From Bacillota bacterium (GTDB lineage: Bacteria; Bacillota_A; Clostridia; Lachnospirales; Lachnospiraceae): a DNA stretch of 26,925 nt. Within the stretch, counting starts at the first letter, position 1; every line of letters begins with the position of its first letter. The stretch spans positions 1-26,925 of the forward strand of contig JAEZSL010000056.1 of the NCBI GenBank assembly GCA_023443925.1. The letters run 5' to 3'. Shown piece by piece: positions 25,843 to 26,925 of the stretch. The notes under the pieces are model-generated. The model searched no databases and was not told where the DNA came from. It saw only the letters and a list, made by a program, of their open reading frames with translations. The translations under genes and the position numbers were made by a program.

Positions 25843-25899
25843 TCATATCGCAAGTCCTCCAGCGATACTGCCACAAATAAAACAGGTTGAAAGAATCAT
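25843..25899 (-). CDS. 18-codon leader ORF abutting malQ-glgP
   Basis: The minus strand encodes MILSTCFICGSIAGGLAI. Its TGA is followed without a gap by the ATG of malQ-glgP, in the same frame. AAAGGA lies nine bases before its own start. The GGAGG of the large gene lies inside it (the Gly-Gly codons). This is an ideal arrangement for translational coupling. It could be a regulatory leader peptide or a small hydrophobic peptide with two Cys. Translation is not proven. Confidence 0.5.
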   Translation of the reverse strand: MILSTCFICGSIAGGLAI

Positions 25900-25939
25900 A
25901 TCGTGGCATCCTTTCAATTCTTATATTTTCTTTCAACCT
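25846..25939 (-). promoter_or_regulatory. Structured mRNA leader of malQ-glgP with the ribosome site in a hairpin loop
   Basis: Three pairings are visible. (1) A 12-bp perfect stem AGGTTGAAAGAA (25884-25895) with TTCTTTCAACCT (25928-25939) has a 32-base loop. (2) TGCCAC/GTGGCA (25869-25874 with 25903-25908) has one arm inside the loop of (1), so it would form an alternative fold or a pseudoknot. (3) TATCGC/GCGATA (25846-25851 with 25862-25867) has a 10-base loop that holds GGAGG. The small ORF start lies in the loop of (1). This could couple leader translation to exposure of the ribosome site. Confidence 0.45.
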
Positions 25940-25989
25940 TACATCCATTGCTACTGCTAAACTTTTGACGATACCTTTTCATTTTTATT

Positions 25990-26019
25990 TTTATATGAAC
26001 TGTTTTCTTTACAGTACAA
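25990..26019 (-). promoter_or_regulatory. Weak candidate promoter of malQ-glgP
   Basis: Minus-strand TTGTAC (26014-26019, 3 of 6) and TATAAA (25990-25995, 5 of 6) with an 18-bp spacer, downstream of the palindrome at 26043-26056. The match is modest. Confidence 0.3.
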
Positions 26020-26042
26020 AAACAATCCCCAATACTTTTCCA

Positions 26043-26056
26043 GGAAAACGGTTTCC
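26043..26056. promoter_or_regulatory. cre/LacI-type operator upstream of malQ-glgP
   Basis: GGAAAACGGTTTCC is a palindrome with a central CG, broken only at the bases flanking it. It matches the CcpA cre consensus at all but the two outermost positions. Either CcpA or the adjacent LacI-family protein could bind. It differs from the TTAAGCGCTTAA type at malF, so the two maltodextrin units probably answer to different repressors. Confidence 0.5.
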
Positions 26057-26091
26057 GAAAAAGATGAAAAAATATATGGATGTGAACTCCA

Positions 26092-26925
26092 TTATTTTTG
26101 AATAACATCCATATAGTCAATTTTACAGACTTTATATGGCATCACAATGTGCCGCCCCTCACCTCCGTCTAAAAGCTTTTTTAACTCATCAAAGGCCTGC
26201 TTGGATTTTGCAAAAAAATCCTGCCTGACGGTATTCATAGCTATTTTGGTGTATCCCATTAGGGGAATTCCGTCAAAACCGCATACCGGCCGAAATATAT
26301 CCAGCTCAGTAAGGGCAAATACCGCCCCGATCGCCATCATATCGGAAGCACATACAATAATATCTGCTTTTTTTGCCCATTTAAAAACAATTTCCCTGGC
26401 TTTATATTCATTAAAATCACCATGTTTTACAATTAATTCAAAAGAAATCTCTTCCTTAAGTTTCTTCATGGCTTCCAACCTTTGATCGGTAATATATCCT
26501 CCCCTGCCTCCTGCAATATATAACACTTTACGGCTGAACTCATTTTCTTCAATAGTTTTTCTGGCTACCTCATACTGGGCGGTACAATGGTCAATGGATA
26601 CGGAGGAGGTTTTTGGGTTCACTATGGGGGAATCCACTAATACACAATAAAATTCCTGCTTTTCTATTAATTTTACTAAATTCTGGTTTTCCAGGGATAG
26701 ATTATAAATAATCAGGGAATTTATCCTCTGGGCTTCTAAATAGGAACTTACCTGTTTCGCAGTCATTCCTTCAAATTGTGAGCTGAAAAAAGTAACCACA
26801 TCTATCTTATATTCTTTTGACTTTTCAAAAGCACCGGTTAGATATTGCATGTCTATTTCATCAATGAACTGGCTGTTATGCCTAATGTCTACGATAAGCC
26901 CAACTCTGTTAAATACCTTTTTGGA
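26092..26925 (-). CDS. LacI-family transcriptional regulator, partial (N-terminus outside the window)
   Basis: About 277 codons are visible and the frame is open to the window edge (first residues SKKVFNRVGLIVDIR). This is the periplasmic-binding-protein-like effector domain of a LacI/GalR member: VGLIV start, SLIIYNLS, YCVLVDSPIV, VLYIAGGRGGYITDQRLEAMKK, ADIIVCASDMMAIGAVFAL, VCGFDGIPLMGYT, then TVRQDF. The helix-turn-helix must lie just beyond 26925, so DNA binding cannot be confirmed here. It precedes malQ-glgP on the same strand with a palindromic site between them, which makes it the likely local regulator. Confidence 0.88.
   Translation of the reverse strand, partial: SKKVFNRVGLIVDIRHNSQFIDEIDMQYLTGAFEKSKEYKIDVVTFFSSQFEGMTAKQVSSYLEAQRINSLIIYNLSLENQNLVKLIEKQEFYCVLVDSPIVNPKTSSVSIDHCTAQYEVARKTIEENEFSRKVLYIAGGRGGYITDQRLEAMKKLKEEISFELIVKHGDFNEYKAREIVFKWAKKADIIVCASDMMAIGAVFALTELDIFRPVCGFDGIPLMGYTKIAMNTVRQDFFAKSKQAFDELKKLLDGGEGRHIVMPYKVCKIDYMDVIQK

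Overview
The window reads like the chromosome of a low-GC, Gram-positive anaerobe of the Lachnospiraceae (Clostridium cluster XIVa type). The grounds are AT-rich genes with strong GGAGG ribosome sites, lipoprotein signal peptides on every solute-binding protein, YesM/YesN and LplB/LplC-type proteins, and dense carbohydrate-uptake operons. No rRNA, tRNA, CRISPR array or transposase gene was seen. The species assignment is inference only.

Region 1 (1-2870): a drug/lantibiotic-type ABC ATPase (minus strand, C-terminus cut by the window edge) faces a response regulator and sensor kinase pair (plus strand). The shared intergenic region carries four 7-bp direct repeats at an exact 11-bp period, placed over the -35 region of the ABC promoter. 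This block looks richer in G+C than the rest. A strong hairpin separates it from the next, convergent operon.

Region 2 (2873-6700, minus): an importer operon of LplB-type permease, LplC-type permease and lipoprotein. No ATPase is encoded with it.

Region 3 (6716-13830, minus): a malto-oligosaccharide module. The order is LacI repressor, MalF (with an extra N-terminal membrane domain), MalG, MalE lipoprotein and a cytoplasmic GH13 neopullulanase/cyclomaltodextrinase-type enzyme, then a terminator. The malF promoter is near consensus and carries a perfect palindrome just after the -10 box. A second palindrome of the same design lies exactly 200 bp away, and a degenerate copy sits on the lacI promoter, so the repressor probably controls both the operon and itself.

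Region 4 (13895-15200): a PHP-family phosphoesterase, preceded by three tandem copies of an 80-bp element that includes its ribosome site. Further palindromes and a 121-bp MITE-like inverted repeat follow.

Region 5 (15204-21900, minus): a YesM/YesN two-component system followed by a second LplB/LplC/lipoprotein importer, which it probably controls.

Region 6 (21934-26925, minus): a 1256-residue fusion of 4-alpha-glucanotransferase (MalQ) and glycogen/maltodextrin phosphorylase (GlgP/MalP). It is preceded by a structured leader with an 18-codon upstream ORF whose stop codon touches the fusion's start codon, by a cre/LacI-like palindrome, and by a second LacI-family regulator cut by the window end.

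Together, regions 3 and 6 form a plausible pathway: import of maltodextrins, hydrolysis by the GH13 enzyme, disproportionation by MalQ, and phosphorolysis to glucose 1-phosphate by the attached phosphorylase. The two most unusual items are the MalQ-phosphorylase fusion with its coupled leader ORF, and the theme of tiny upstream ORFs that overlap or abut start codons at malQ-glgP, the PHP gene and malF.
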